Below, piece after piece: positions 63,330 to 64,000 of a DNA stretch of 64,000 nucleotides. This DNA comes from Cryptomeria japonica (taxonomy: Eukaryota; Streptophyta; Pinopsida; Cupressales; Cupressaceae). The stretch spans positions 827,072,897-827,136,896 of the forward strand of contig NC_081411.1 of NCBI RefSeq assembly GCF_030272615.1. The letters are read 5' to 3'. Position numbers and translations under genes: made by a program. A model generated the notes under the pieces. It did not search any database. It saw nothing but the letters and a program-made list of their open reading frames with translations, and was not told the DNA's origin. Every line of letters starts with the position of its first letter. The stretch's first letter is position 1.

Positions 63330-64000
63330 ATGAAGAAGGAAGGTTTGAAGTTTAACAGAGAGAACTATAGGATATGGAGGGACATAATGAATATTTACAT
63401 CAAGAGTCTGAGAATTTAGTATTGGGAACATGTCAATACTAAATATGTTACACCCACTAGAATTTTGGCTGATGATCAGAAGAAAGAACTACAAGAAAAT
63501 CATCAAGCATTAGAGGCCATTATCAGTTCCCTGTCTGATGATGAATATGTAGATGTTCATGGTCTAGAGACTACACATGAGGTATGGAAAAAAATTTAAG
63601 AGATTTATAGCAGAGATGAACATGTTAAGATTGATAAAGAGGAGAGTCTAAGAGGAAAGTTTGATGACATGAAGATGGCTAGATGTGAGAATATCTGGTA
63701 GTATGGTCAAAGGATAAAAGAAATAGTTGGTGAAATTAAGAGTGCAAGAGGGAAAGAAGAAGATGCCACTTAGATCTATAAGGTACTGAGAACCCTACTA
63801 CCGGTCTATGCTATCCAAGTTGTAGTTATTCAAGAGTTGAAGTCCATAGACAAAACTAAGGTAACTCTTGACTCCATCATTGGCAAACTTACTACTTTTG
63901 AATTGAACAGTTATAATGGTAGTGTACAGAAATCTAATTATGCATTTAGAGATTCTATTTCTAACCCATATGTGAGAAAAAGTGGAGATACTAGTCATGG
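63330..64000 (+). pseudogene. Ty1/copia gag, decayed, runs off the right edge
   Basis: The ATG at 63330 starts MKKEGLKFNRENYRIWRDIM. The frame continues to the window edge through four stops: TAG after IKSLRI, TAA after EVWKKI, TAG after RCENIW and TAG after EEDAT. The gag core is clear: ALEAIISSLSDDEYVDVHGL, LETTHEVWKKI, SLRGKFDDMKMARCEN, KLTTFELNSYNGS. This matches the UBN2-type gag of the other copia elements here at family level, but it belongs to a different lineage. Zinc knuckle and pol would lie to the right. Confidence 0.88.

Overview
The window looks like gene-poor repetitive DNA from a large plant genome, most likely a conifer. There is no intact gene. The only recognisable host-type gene is the start of a TIR-type (TNL) disease-resistance gene, present as two broken copies. 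Its 'YDVFINHRGPDVK' opening is, from general knowledge, characteristic of conifer TNLs. Almost everything else is decayed LTR retrotransposons, unidentified transposon-like genes, microsatellites and an unusual 20-bp satellite. Conifer origin is an inference; retroelement identity is read directly from motifs.

Layout. 1-2.04 kb: minus-strand Ty3/gypsy gag and the start of pol, with a primer binding site at its right end. 2.7-8.5 kb: a minus-strand decayed protein of unknown family in two blocks, separated by a 2.4-kb segment bounded by an inverted repeat. 8.93-11.72 kb: the largest satellite array (unit GGTCATATGGTGTCCTAAGG), which switches strand near 10.05 kb. 11.73-13.86 kb is purine-rich and 15.1-17.43 kb pyrimidine-rich, on either side of a 1.2-kb spacer containing several palindromes. 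18-19.2 and 25.9-27.4 kb: paralogous TNL 5' regions, both broken. 19.2-22.34 kb: satellite plus AT-rich flank, duplicated at 58.5-61.84 kb.

27.4-28.8 kb: decayed gag with four zinc knuckles. 30.8-41.1 kb: possibly one large unrecognised DNA transposon, with clusters of TTCGAAC-type motifs near both ends. Inside are a plus-strand helix-turn-helix protein (32.2 kb), a minus-strand acidic-repeat protein (38.4 to 35.7 kb, 3' half tandemly duplicated) and a dyad-symmetric satellite array.

44.8-61.84 kb: a truncated plus-strand Ty1/copia element joins a satellite array that was later split by three insertions, each with a 5-bp target-site duplication: a solo LTR (48387-49170, CATAT), a complete but dead copia element (49533-56701, GTCAT) and an LTR-like segment (56934-58503, TTTCA). 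A tRNA-derived SINE sits at 59934-60255 with a 16-bp duplication. From 61839 to the right edge another copia element (LTR and gag) is inserted in the flank of the duplicated block.

The genes do not form a pathway. The window records repeated insertion, duplication and mutational decay; many premature stops are TAG at positions where glutamine CAG is plausible, and two of these can be shown directly by comparing tandem copies. The best candidates for something undescribed are the strand-switching 20-bp satellite and the putative 10-kb transposon.
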